From the NCBI RefSeq assembly GCF_036417355.1, contig NZ_CP143889.1:1736001-1800000 (forward strand): a DNA stretch of 64,000 nt, in the 5' to 3' direction. Source of the DNA: Akkermansia sp. RCC_12PD (GTDB taxonomy: Bacteria; Verrucomicrobiota; Verrucomicrobiia; Verrucomicrobiales; Akkermansiaceae). Shown one piece after another: positions 10,038-18,508 of the stretch. The translations under genes and the position numbers were made by a program. The notes under the pieces are model-generated. The model was given only the letters and a program-made list of their open reading frames with translations. It was not told the DNA's origin and did no database searches. Position 1 is the first letter of the stretch; each line of letters begins with the position of its first letter.

Positions 10038-10583
10038 TCATTTCATTTGATCGCTCTGCCGTTCAAGTTCCTTGAGCAGTCTTTCCCGTTGCGGAGGGAG
10101 TTTGCCGAAGTGGGATTTCAGAATGACATGTGCGGGAATTCCGGGGTGGGAAATGCCGTGCAGCCGCGCGAGTTCCTGTTCAAAGTGGAGGACGGCCCGT
10201 ACGGAAGGCATGTTTTTTTCCAAATAGGTGTATGCCCTTTGTAAAAGGTCGTAGAATTCCGGAATGGGCGTGTCCGGTTCCAGCATCTGGAGGAGCAGGC
10301 GCGCGAAGTAACCTGCCGCGGAGAGGCGGCAGTAGTCCGTGCGGAGGGAAAGGCGCGGGGAAATGAGGTCCACGGTGGTCAGCGTATGCAGGTCGCCCTT
10401 TTTCGCCGGCGTCCACTGCATACGGCACTGGTAAAAGATATCCAGCCGTCCGGCAAAAGGGCTGGATTGTTTTCTTGCTCCCTTGGCCGCCGTTCTGATG
10501 ATGCCTTCCCCGGAACACCAGACGACGATCAGGCCGTTTTCCCCCAGTGGGTAGAGCTTGAGTACGGTGGCGTCCGCATTCAT
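10038..10583 (-). CDS. recO: DNA repair protein RecO, short form
   Basis: 181 residues. The N-terminal OB fold is recognisable (ATVLKLYPLGENGLIVVWCS, then AAKGARKQSSPFAGRLDIF), followed by the helical part (YFARLLLQMLEPDTPIPEFY). RecO helps load RecA onto SSB-coated DNA with RecR. Typical RecO has about 240 residues with a C-terminal zinc-finger region. Here the protein ends early (LKELERQSDQMK) and no CxxC pair is present. The start codon overlaps the stop of the TPR gene upstream (ATGA), implying translational coupling; it is the last gene of the seven-gene leftward unit. Confidence 0.85.
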   Translation of the reverse strand: MNADATVLKLYPLGENGLIVVWCSGEGIIRTAAKGARKQSSPFAGRLDIFYQCRMQWTPAKKGDLHTLTTVDLISPRLSLRTDYCRLSAAGYFARLLLQMLEPDTPIPEFYDLLQRAYTYLEKNMPSVRAVLHFEQELARLHGISHPGIPAHVILKSHFGKLPPQRERLLKELERQSDQMK

Positions 10584-11359
10584 GAACGGGATTTTTCCAG
10601 CCCTGTTTTTTCAGGCTGGTTCGGGACGGTTTGCCCGTAGGGAGAGGGCAGGATGCCGGCCTCCGTCATGGCGTCCGTAAAGGCTTGGAGGGCACTGGTT
10701 CCCTGGTAGATGCGGAAGGCGGAGAGTACCTGTTCCTGGGCTGCATTCTGGTCGCCTCCCAGATATTTCATGACTGCCTGGATGCAGTAGTAGTAAGGGG
10801 TGTCGTCCATGGGACCGTAGAGGTTTTCCAGCTCTTTGGCAAGGGGCTGGTTATCAAGTTTACGGGCACAGATGTAGCGCTTGAATTGAAGGAGTGGGAT
10901 AATGCCGTTTTTGTCCGTGTCTTTGAAATGAGGCAGGAGTTCCGTGAAGGCTTTCAGAGCCTTGGCATAGTCGTGGCTTACGTAGAGGGCTTCCGCCAGG
11001 TTGAATTGGACAGTGAGGTTTTCCGGGTCCAGTTTCAGCGCCTTTTCAAAGTTTTCCAACGCTTTTTCAATGTTGCGGATTTCAATGTAGCAGGCGCCGC
11101 GGAGGTTGTACAATCCGGGGTTACCGTCAAAGATTTTTTCCAGTTCCAGGAGGGAGAAGAGGCTTTCCAAGGTTCTTTTTTGTGCAAAGAATCGTTCGGC
11201 CTCCTGGAATTTTCCGATGTATTGTTTTCTGGTTTCTTCCGGCAGGGTGTTGAATTTCTGAACCCAGGCGGGTGTTTGTGCAGCGGCTTCCGGCGGTTGG
11301 GAGGAAGCGTGGGGTATGGCAAATGTGAGGGCTGTGATGAGAAGGATGAAGGTTTTCAT
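10580..11359 (-). CDS. Secreted tetratricopeptide-repeat protein
   Basis: 259 residues. A signal peptide is likely (MKTFILLITALTFAIPHASS). The mature part is alpha-helical with TPR motifs at about 75-180: LYNLRGACYIEIRNIEKALE, NFEKALKLDPENLTVQFNLA, then EALYVSHDYAKALKAFTELL. The C-terminal third keeps helical repeats but no catalytic signature. TPR proteins of this size are usually scaffolds for envelope complexes. It overlaps dxs at its start and recO at its end by four bases each, so it is translated as part of that operon. Partner unknown. Confidence 0.8.
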   Translation of the reverse strand: MKTFILLITALTFAIPHASSQPPEAAAQTPAWVQKFNTLPEETRKQYIGKFQEAERFFAQKRTLESLFSLLELEKIFDGNPGLYNLRGACYIEIRNIEKALENFEKALKLDPENLTVQFNLAEALYVSHDYAKALKAFTELLPHFKDTDKNGIIPLLQFKRYICARKLDNQPLAKELENLYGPMDDTPYYYCIQAVMKYLGGDQNAAQEQVLSAFRIYQGTSALQAFTDAMTEAGILPSPYGQTVPNQPEKTGLEKSRS

Positions 11360-13251
11360 TGAGGATTGGGAGTCAAATGAGGAATAATTTTTTGTATCGC
11401 GGCTTCAGCCGTGAGTCCATATTTTTTTCTGAGAATGGATTCCGAGCCGTGTTCGATGAATTGGTCCGGCCATGCGATGGCTTCCACGGGAATGGTGATT
11501 TCTCCGGCTTCCAGGGATTCCAGGACAGCAGAGTTGAATCCGCCGCGGATGGAGTGGTCTTCAAAGGTGCAGACCACTTTGCTGCGGGAGGCGTGGAGGC
11601 GGATGCATTCGTCGTCAAGCGGCTTGATGAAACGGGCGTTGACCAGAGTGACGCTGTAGCCTCGTTCTTCCAGGAGCGTGGCCGTGTCACGGGCGATTCC
11701 GATCATGATGCCCAGGGAAACGAGGAGGACGTCGTTTCCTGTTTGAAGCACTTCCGCCTTGCCGATGGGCAGGATTTCCGCTGTGGCGGGAAGGGGTACG
11801 CCGGAGCCGCATCCCCTGGGATAGCGGATGACGGTGGGGCCGTTTTGGTAGTGGTTCATGGTGCGGAGCATGTGGACGAATTCCGCTTCATCCTTGGGCT
11901 GCATGAAGACGACGTCCGGAATGCTGCGGATCATGGCGATGTCAAACAGGCCGTGGTGGGTGGGTCCGTCGTCGGGGGAGAGTCCGGCCCTGTCCATGCA
12001 GAAGCGCACGGGGAGTTTTTGAAGGGCCGCATCATGCTGGATCATGTCCACACAGCGTTGCATGAAGGTGGAGTAGATGGCTACGTAGGGTTTCATGCCT
12101 TCCGCCGCCAGGCCGCAAGCGAACAGGGCACCGTGTTCTTCCGCTATGCCTACGTCAAAGTAGCGCCTGGGGAAGGCTTCCTTGAACAGGTCCAGCTTGG
12201 TCCCGCTGGCCATGGCCGCCGTGATGGCCGTGATGGATTCATCCTGTTTCGCCATGTCCACCAGCGTGGAGCCGAAGATTTGGGAGAAGGTGGGGGTTGG
12301 GGTGCCCTGCGTTTCCCCGTCGTGCACGCAGTAGGAGCCCAGTCCGTGGAATTTCGTGGGATTGTCCAGAGCGGGCTGGTAGCCCAGTCCTTTCTGGGTG
12401 ACTATGTGCAGGATGACGGGCTCGTTCAGGTCCTTGATGTAGTTCAGCGTGCGGATCAGCGTGGGGATGTCGTGCCCATTCAGGGGGCCGAAGTAGCGCA
12501 GACCGAATTTGTTGAACAGCAGGGAGGGGAAGATGAGGTTTTTGGTGGTACCTTCCAGCTTGAATGCGAATTCCTTGGCCTGGGTTCCACCGAGTTTTTC
12601 AATGAAGGAGGCGGTCTTGTCCCTCAGCCAGGAGAAAGTTTCCGAGGTCTGCAGGGAGTTGAAGTATTTGGCCAGGGCCCCCACGTTTTTGTCGATGGCC
12701 CATTCGTTGTCATTCAGAATGGTGATGTAACGCCTTGTGGTCTGGCTGATGTTGTTGAGAGCCTCCAGTGTAGTGCCGCAGGTGAAGGCTGCGTCTCCGG
12801 CGACGGCGACCACGTGGTAGTCCTCCCCCTTGAGGTCGCGAGCCGCGCACATGCCCAGCGCCGCGGAGAGGGCCGTGCCCGCGTGGCCCGCCCCATAGGA
12901 ATCATGAGGGGATTCCGACATTTTCGCGAATCCGGACAGGCCCTGGTACTGGCGGATGGTATGAATTTGCTCTGCGCGGCCTGTGAGCATTTTATGGACA
13001 TAGGCCTGGTGGGAAACGTCAAAGATGATTTTGTCCCGAGGCGTTTCAAAGACGCGGTGGAGGGCGATGCTTAGTTCCACTACTCCCAGGTTGGGGCCCA
13101 GATGGCCGCCGGTGACGGCAAGGGACTGGATCAGGGTGGAGCGGATTTCTTCAGCCAGCCGGGGGAGCTCCGCCTCCGGGATCTGCATCAGGTCCGCATG
13201 GTTATGTATGCTGCCCAGCAGTTCCGGCAATTCAGGTGAGGGAGAATTCAT
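11356..13251 (-). CDS. dxs: 1-deoxy-D-xylulose-5-phosphate synthase
   Basis: About 631 residues from the Met at 13251 (MNSPSPELPELLGSI). The frame is open further upstream to 13338, but that would add 29 low-complexity residues inside xseB. It condenses pyruvate and glyceraldehyde-3-phosphate, the first step of the MEP isoprenoid pathway. Seen: HLGPNLGVVELSIALH, FDVSHQAYVHKMLTGR, GAGHAGTALSAALG, the ThDP region ending LNDNEWAIDKN, and the transketolase-like second half (EEHGALFACGLA, DRAGLSPDDGPTHHG). One oddity is that the ThDP motif usually written GDGAxT reads GDAAFTCG at about residue 152. It overlaps the end of xseB by 20 bp and the TPR gene by 4 bp. xseB-dxs adjacency is common in bacteria. 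Confidence 0.93.
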   Translation of the reverse strand: MNSPSPELPELLGSIHNHADLMQIPEAELPRLAEEIRSTLIQSLAVTGGHLGPNLGVVELSIALHRVFETPRDKIIFDVSHQAYVHKMLTGRAEQIHTIRQYQGLSGFAKMSESPHDSYGAGHAGTALSAALGMCAARDLKGEDYHVVAVAGDAAFTCGTTLEALNNISQTTRRYITILNDNEWAIDKNVGALAKYFNSLQTSETFSWLRDKTASFIEKLGGTQAKEFAFKLEGTTKNLIFPSLLFNKFGLRYFGPLNGHDIPTLIRTLNYIKDLNEPVILHIVTQKGLGYQPALDNPTKFHGLGSYCVHDGETQGTPTPTFSQIFGSTLVDMAKQDESITAITAAMASGTKLDLFKEAFPRRYFDVGIAEEHGALFACGLAAEGMKPYVAIYSTFMQRCVDMIQHDAALQKLPVRFCMDRAGLSPDDGPTHHGLFDIAMIRSIPDVVFMQPKDEAEFVHMLRTMNHYQNGPTVIRYPRGCGSGVPLPATAEILPIGKAEVLQTGNDVLLVSLGIMIGIARDTATLLEERGYSVTLVNARFIKPLDDECIRLHASRSKVVCTFEDHSIRGGFNSAVLESLEAGEITIPVEAIAWPDQFIEHGSESILRKKYGLTAEAAIQKIIPHLTPNPQ

Positions 13252-13501
13252 TGGCGTTTGGAGCGTCTGGTTCCGCACCGTCCTGTTCTTCTTGGGCGGT
13301 TTCCGGGTTGCTGAGTGTCTGGATGCGAAGTTCCGCATTGTGAAGAATGCTGCGGCAGTGGCGTATGAGCTTGTTGCCTTCTTCCACGAGGGCGATCATG
13401 TCTTCCAGCTCTGTGACGGGGGCTTCCGTCAGCCTGATGATTTCTTCCAGGCGGGCTATGGATTCTTCAAATCCGGGAGAGTTTTTCCGTTGTTTAGCCA
13501 T
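13232..13501 (-). CDS. xseB: Exodeoxyribonuclease VII small subunit
   Basis: 89 residues, the normal size. The conserved core FEESIARLEEIIRLTEA is present, followed by ELEDMIALVEEGNKLI and a helical pair. XseB binds several-to-one to the XseA large subunit; together they degrade single-stranded DNA from both ends. xseA is not in the window. The acidic tail (EEQDGAEPDAPNANEFSLT) is longer than in many homologues, and its last codons overlap the dxs start. Confidence 0.92.
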   Translation of the reverse strand: MAKQRKNSPGFEESIARLEEIIRLTEAPVTELEDMIALVEEGNKLIRHCRSILHNAELRIQTLSNPETAQEEQDGAEPDAPNANEFSLT

Positions 13502-13510
13502 ATGAATTGG

Positions 13511-15391
13511 TTAATTTTGAAGTGCGGGACCGGGTTGTTGAAGGTCCCTGTAAAGGATCATGTCCGCGCCCATGATGAATTGGCGGGAGTCTGACTGGCC
13601 GAAGCGCTCGGCCAGTTTGGAGAGGGCGCCGCTGTGGTTGAATATGTATACGGGGTTTTTGTCCCTCGTCTGGCCGAGGATGGAGCCTTCCAGAACGAGC
13701 GGCGCGAATTCCCCGTAATAGCCGGATACGGCCCTTATGTCCTTACCCATGGTGGAGGAAGGAGTGACCAGAATGCTGCCTACCTTGCCGCCGTGGAATG
13801 AGAGGACGCGTTCCAGCGTGGTGAAATGGGAGACAAGACTGGGGATGTCAAGAGTTTTCCTGTCCGCGTACCAGCTGACAGCTGCCGGCTGGTCCGTGAG
13901 GATGAAGTCCCCTGCCTTGGTTTGGTTGCGCACTTCCTGGCTGATGCCCAGCGGATAGTACGGAGGCCATGCGGGAATGCCCCGGTGGGCCGTCAGGATG
14001 CCGACACGCACGATATGAGGCAGGCTGAGCAGGAGGGGGAGGGCCGTGACCAACAGCGCCAGAAGAAGGACACCGCCGCGCAGGACGGGGGCCGCTTCCT
14101 TGGAATGCCTGGCAATCAGGTTGAGGACGAATGCGGTGCCGAATGCCGTGAAGAAGGGGGAGAAGAGTATCTGGATTTGTCCGATGGAGATTCCCGGCTT
14201 GTTGACCGTGTAGAGGGCCATACCCACCGTAGCCAGGCACCACATGGAGAAGATGCCCCATTTGGCTTGGTTGACGGGTTTCTTTTTGAATGTGTGCAGC
14301 AGAGCCAGCAGAAAGACAAGGGCCAGGGGGAGATGCCCCAGGTTTTCATAAAGAATGTCTCCCTGGGTAATGATGTTGTTGATGATGGATATGACGGCCG
14401 TTTGTGCGCCGATGGGGATGTCTCCGAAAACGAGCGCCTTCATGGCTGTGCTTTCCGAACCGAGAAGGCCGGTGCAGATGGTATAGAAGGCGGTCCCGAA
14501 AATGCTGCCGCTGGTGGTTTTGTTTATATAGACGGGATAGGCCAGGAAGAGCAGCAGGATCGCCAGGACGGGGAGACAGTAGAGACCGTGCGGCTTGAAG
14601 CGGATGCCCACGAAGAGCAGGAAGCCGACCATGGGCCAAAGGCCGATCCATCCCGTCAGGCAGACGCAGGAAAAGCAAATGGCGCTGAAGACAATGGGCC
14701 ACAGGAATTTGCGGTTTTCCTGGTCATTGACCAGTGCGGTGTATAGGAAGTGAACGCCCCATGTGAAGAAGAAGAGCATGAGCATTTGCGGGAGGCCGCT
14801 GGTGGCATATTGCAGGAATAGATTGCTGAAAATCATCGTCAGGCAGGTAAAGCTGGCGATGGTGGTGTCAAATATTCTGCGGAGCACGTAGTAGCAGCTC
14901 AGGACAGAAAGAATGAAGAAGATGGCGGAGACGGCGGCCACGATGCGGTCCGGCAGGTAGATCATGGAGTCTCCGGTCATTTTCCAGAGTTCATAGTTGT
15001 GTATGCCCGCCAATTTAAATACGGCCGCTTCCACCAGAATGTTCAGCGGAGCATAGCGCGTGTCACGGAGCTTGTAGGGAGAGAATTTTTCTGCGTCCAC
15101 CAGGCTTTTCCCCTGACCTGCCAGAATGGCTTCCTGCTCCCGGAGCTGGGCGTCGGAAAGGAGGGGGTTGAGTCCGGACTTGCTGCTGTCCGCAATGAGC
15201 TGGATGGGGCGGATTCTGTGGGTGATCAGGCCTTCTCCCCTCGCTACGTTGCGGGCGATTTGGGCTTGGTCCATGGCGGCGTCTGACGAGAGGCCGCGGA
15301 AGTTGAAGAAGAATTGAACCCCCGTGATGACCAGCAGCAGTATGAGGACAATGAAGAACGGTGCGCGGGAGCCTGTGTTAGGCGGATTCAT
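13511..15391 (-). CDS. Polytopic membrane protein, possible GT-C-type glycosyltransferase
   Basis: 626 residues with about 10-12 hydrophobic segments. After the first helix (FFIVLILLLVITGVQFFF) comes an acidic, charged loop (LSSDAAMDQAQIARNVARGE), the position where ArnT/PMT-type GT-C enzymes carry their catalytic acidic motif. A long periplasmic insert follows, then more helices (IVAAVSAIFFILSVLSCYYV) and a soluble C-terminal domain of about 150 residues. GT-C enzymes transfer sugars from lipid carriers; that role is inferred from topology and the acidic loop only. Its start overlaps the end of the NtrC-type regulator by four bases, so it may be under the same control. Confidence 0.6.
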   Translation of the reverse strand: MNPPNTGSRAPFFIVLILLLVITGVQFFFNFRGLSSDAAMDQAQIARNVARGEGLITHRIRPIQLIADSSKSGLNPLLSDAQLREQEAILAGQGKSLVDAEKFSPYKLRDTRYAPLNILVEAAVFKLAGIHNYELWKMTGDSMIYLPDRIVAAVSAIFFILSVLSCYYVLRRIFDTTIASFTCLTMIFSNLFLQYATSGLPQMLMLFFFTWGVHFLYTALVNDQENRKFLWPIVFSAICFSCVCLTGWIGLWPMVGFLLFVGIRFKPHGLYCLPVLAILLLFLAYPVYINKTTSGSIFGTAFYTICTGLLGSESTAMKALVFGDIPIGAQTAVISIINNIITQGDILYENLGHLPLALVFLLALLHTFKKKPVNQAKWGIFSMWCLATVGMALYTVNKPGISIGQIQILFSPFFTAFGTAFVLNLIARHSKEAAPVLRGGVLLLALLVTALPLLLSLPHIVRVGILTAHRGIPAWPPYYPLGISQEVRNQTKAGDFILTDQPAAVSWYADRKTLDIPSLVSHFTTLERVLSFHGGKVGSILVTPSSTMGKDIRAVSGYYGEFAPLVLEGSILGQTRDKNPVYIFNHSGALSKLAERFGQSDSRQFIMGADMILYRDLQQPGPALQN

Positions 15392-16791
15392 ATGTCTTGG
15401 AGTTCTTGTAATTTGCGTTGAAGCGTGCGGCGGCTGATGCCCAGCAGAAGGGCCGCTGCCGTTCTGTTGCCGTTTGATTGGGCAAGCGCTTGCCGGATAG
15501 CGTTCCGTTCAAGCAAGGATAAATTCAAAACCCCGTGCGGGACAAGCCCATTCTGTGTGTTGTTCCCATTGTCCGGGAGAGGATCCCCGGCGGTTTTCCC
15601 GGCAGCCGGGGGGGATAATGCCGCCTGGAGCTGGGGCGGGAGGTGCTGAAGTTCTATCCGGTCCGAGTTGCACATGACCACGCCGTGCTCCATGGCCGTG
15701 CGCAGTTCCCGGACATTGCCGGGCCAGAGATAGTTCCGTACGGCGTGAAGGGCTTCCGGAGAGAGGGATTTGAGTTCCCTGTTGTTTTCCCGCGCGAATT
15801 CCTTGAGGAATGCCGCCGCCAGCAGAACTACGTCTTCCCTGCGGTCACGGAGGGGAGGCATCTGGATGTGAACCACATTCAGGCGGAAGTAGAGGTCTTC
15901 CCGAAATTTGCCGTCCTGGACGAGTTGCTTCAGGGATTTGTTCGTAGCGGCGATGACGCGGACATTCACGGGAATGGACGTGTTGGAGCCTACGCGTTCT
16001 ATCGTCCGTTCGGAAAGCACTCGCAGAAGCTTGACCTGCGTGCTTGCGTCTATTTCCCCGATTTCATCCAGAAAGATGGTGCCGCCGTCCGCCTGTTCAA
16101 AACGGCCGATGCGCCGTTGGGCGGCTCCGGTGAAGGAGCCTTTTTCATGGCCGAACAGTTCGCTCTCCAACAACTGGGGGGAGAGGGCCGCACAGTTGAC
16201 GGCCACAAATTTGTTTTCCGGCCTTCCGGAAAGGGAATGGATGGCCTGGGCTACGAGCTCCTTCCCGGTTCCGCTTTCCCCTTCGATCAGCACCGTCGTT
16301 TTACTGGGGGCTACCTGGCGTATCATGGAAAATACATGCTCCATGGCGGTGGAACGGCCCAGCAGTTTTTGTAGTCCGGAGTCCGCCTGGATGCGGGAGG
16401 TGAGTTCCTGGTTGGCGGTTTCCAGGTTCCGGGTATGCAGGGCGCGTTTGAGCACCATTTCCACTGCATCCAGATTCAGGGGTTTGGTAACGAAGTCGTA
16501 GGCTCCCTGCTTCATGGCTTCCACTGCGGCATCCACGGAGCCGTAGGCCGTCATCATGATGCTTTGTGGAGGATGGGGCAGAGCGGCGGCGGATTTAAGT
16601 ACGTCCATGCCGCTTTCCCCGCCCAGTCGCAGGTCCGTGAGCACCAGGTCCGGAGATTCTTCCCGCATGAGGGTGACGGCCTGGGCGAGATTGGAGGCGG
16701 TGTACACTTCATAATCATCCTGAAATCCCATGCGCAGGGCGTCGCGCGTGGGCTTTTCATCATCGACAATCAGCAGGACGGGCATGTTCAT
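15388..16791 (-). CDS. Sigma-54-dependent NtrC-family response regulator
   Basis: 467 residues in three domains. The receiver (about 5-120) has acidic residues VDDE and the phospho-acceptor Asp53 in LVLTDLRLGG. The AAA+ domain (about 145-380) has Walker A GESGTGKE, the sigma-54 contact loop as GSFTGA (a common variant of GAFTGA), Walker B GTIFLDEIGE and an arginine finger region. The Fis-type helix-turn-helix is at the C-terminus (NRTAAALLLGISRRTLQRKL). It would remodel RpoN-holoenzyme at promoters when phosphorylated. The start overlaps the end of the adjoining histidine kinase by four bases, marking the cognate pair. The frame is intact, unlike its kinase. Confidence 0.93.
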   Translation of the reverse strand: MNMPVLLIVDDEKPTRDALRMGFQDDYEVYTASNLAQAVTLMREESPDLVLTDLRLGGESGMDVLKSAAALPHPPQSIMMTAYGSVDAAVEAMKQGAYDFVTKPLNLDAVEMVLKRALHTRNLETANQELTSRIQADSGLQKLLGRSTAMEHVFSMIRQVAPSKTTVLIEGESGTGKELVAQAIHSLSGRPENKFVAVNCAALSPQLLESELFGHEKGSFTGAAQRRIGRFEQADGGTIFLDEIGEIDASTQVKLLRVLSERTIERVGSNTSIPVNVRVIAATNKSLKQLVQDGKFREDLYFRLNVVHIQMPPLRDRREDVVLLAAAFLKEFARENNRELKSLSPEALHAVRNYLWPGNVRELRTAMEHGVVMCNSDRIELQHLPPQLQAALSPPAAGKTAGDPLPDNGNNTQNGLVPHGVLNLSLLERNAIRQALAQSNGNRTAAALLLGISRRTLQRKLQELQDI

Positions 16792-17940
16792 GACGGCACG
16801 GAGGGAGGCAGGAGGCGGATAGTGCGTTCCACGCGCGGCAGGAATACCGTGAAGGTGGTTCCCTGGCCCGTCTGGCTGGCAAGGGTGATGGAGCCGCCGT
16901 GCTCCTTGACGATGCGGCGTACGATGAGCAGCCCCAGACCGGAGCCGGTGGATTTGGTGGTCAGGAAGGGTTCGTAAATGCTGCCCATGACTTCCGGGGA
17001 GATGCCGCAGCCCGTGTCCGCCACGGTTACGAATACGCTGTCATCCGTATAGCCGCTTTTGATGAGGATGGTCCCTCCTGCGGGAGGAATGGCCTGATAG
17101 GCATTTTTGATCAGGTTGTAGAATACCTGCTTGATCTGCACGGGGTCCAGGCTGAGGATGGGGAGTCCGGTTTGAAGTTCCGTATTGATCTGGATGCCGC
17201 GCTGCCGAATTTCCGGTTCCAGCAGTTTGAGGACGTCCATAATGATGTCTTCAATGTTGTGGGGTTCCCGGATGGGCTTGGTGGGGCGAATAGCCTGGAG
17301 GAATTGTTTCAGGATAACGTCAAGCCGGGTGGTTTCTCCTTCCGCCGTTTTCAGCAGTTCTTCAAAGTCGTTCCGGTATTCCGGCGGCAGTTTTTTCGCC
17401 TTCCGGGCAAGGAGCTGGAGGTGCAGGCCGATGGAGTTGAGCGGATTGCCTATTTCATGGGCTACGCCGGCCGCCAGCAGGGTCAGCGCATTGAGCCGCT
17501 CCGCCTCGATGTTCTCCGCATTGCGCTTCTGCTGGGGCGTTTCGTCGCGGATGAGGATCAGGTGGCCCTGGCTTTTATTGCCGATGGGGGGAAATGAAAA
17601 TATTCAGGAATTTATGCTCAGGGTAGAAGATTTCCACATCCCGCGAAACGGCGGTATGGCTTTGCTGGACCGTGTTCCAGGAGCAGTCGCGCCCCAGGAA
17701 GATACAGAAGTCCTCCGGCGTGATGTGTTCGGGTTCCTTGTCGAATAGTTTGAGCGCCGCCTGGTTGACGAACAGTATTTTCCCCTTGCTGTCCAGCAGG
17801 ATCAGTCCTTCCTGGATGGATTCGAACACCTGCTGGAAGAAGCCCTGCTGTTCTGCCAGCTTGACGAAGAAGCGCTGAAGGTCTTCCTCCTTGATATGGT
17901 CGATGCGGTCGATCAGCTTGTCGATGGTGTCCTTCTTCAT
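16788..17940 (-). pseudogene. PAS-domain sensor histidine kinase, frame broken at a C6 run
   Basis: Two frames together give a 383-residue kinase. The first part (17940 to about 17592) begins MKKDTIDKLIDRIDHIKEED and holds a PAS domain (ESIQEGLILLDSKGKILFVN). The second part (about 17591-16788) carries the H-box AHEIGNPLNSIGLHLQLL with predicted phospho-His161, then N box (NLIKNAYQA), G1 (VADTGCGISP), F box and G2 (GSGLGLLIV). Reading passes from one frame to the other if one base is removed from the six-C run (plus strand G 17586-17591), giving NIFISPIGNKSQ. With six C the kinase stops soon after the PAS domain. No membrane helix is visible, so it senses a cytoplasmic cue. It is first in the operon, before its response regulator. 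Confidence 0.85.
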
Positions 17941-18070
17941 GGCGGCGCCGTATCCCTTCCGGGCATGCACTATATATAAAGGGAAGTATGTCGCAAATCA
18001 AGCGGATGTGACATATTGTCGCGCATTTGCGTCTGGACATGTTTCCGAAAACGGGGGGCAGGATAACGGC

Positions 18071-18503
18071 ATGGATGAAAATCACCCCTGCATGCCTTTT
18101 GTCAGAACGCGCCAAGTAGCCTTTCACGATACGGACGCTTCCGGCGTGGCCCATTTTACCCGGCTGTTGTGTCTGGTAGAGGAAGTGGAGCATGAGTACC
18201 TGCGTTCCCGCGGGCTGGAGGTGCTTTCCCCGGATTGCGGCTGGCCCCGCGTGCATGTGGAGGTGGATTACTCCAGTTCCGCCGGGCTGGGGGGACTGGC
18301 TGAGCATTGAGTTGAGCCTGGGCCATGTGGGAAGCAGCTCCCTGGAATGGAAATTTGCGGTGTTTCATTCGGAACGCCCCGTGATGCAGGGAAGGTACGT
18401 CGTCGTCCGGGTCGGGCGGGGCAGCAAGCCGCAGGCTATTTCAGAGGCGGAGAAGGAATGCCTGATTTCAGGCTTTTCAAAAGAGGGGAATGCCTGTAAG
18501 TAA
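18071..18503 (+). pseudogene. 4HBT/YbgC-type acyl-CoA thioesterase, frame broken at a G6 run
   Basis: The start at 18071 (MDENHPCMPFVRTRQVAFHD) has an upstream AGGA. The hot-dog-fold signature FHDTDASGVAHFTRLL carries the catalytic Asp region of the 4-hydroxybenzoyl-CoA thioesterase family. The frame stops at 18310, but the neighbouring frame continues with LSIELSLGHVGSSSLEWKFA and a normal C-terminus at 18503. Removing one G from the six-G run at 18289-18294 restores SAGLGDWLSIELS, giving about 143 residues, the family's normal length. It hydrolyses acyl- or aryl-CoA thioesters; substrate not predictable. It runs divergently from the histidine kinase operon and ends 5 bp before gpmI. Confidence 0.82.
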
Positions 18504-18508
18504 GGCGC

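Noticed and set aside
11359-13074. 571-residue plus-strand frame opposite dxs
   Set aside because: Antisense shadow of a conserved enzyme.
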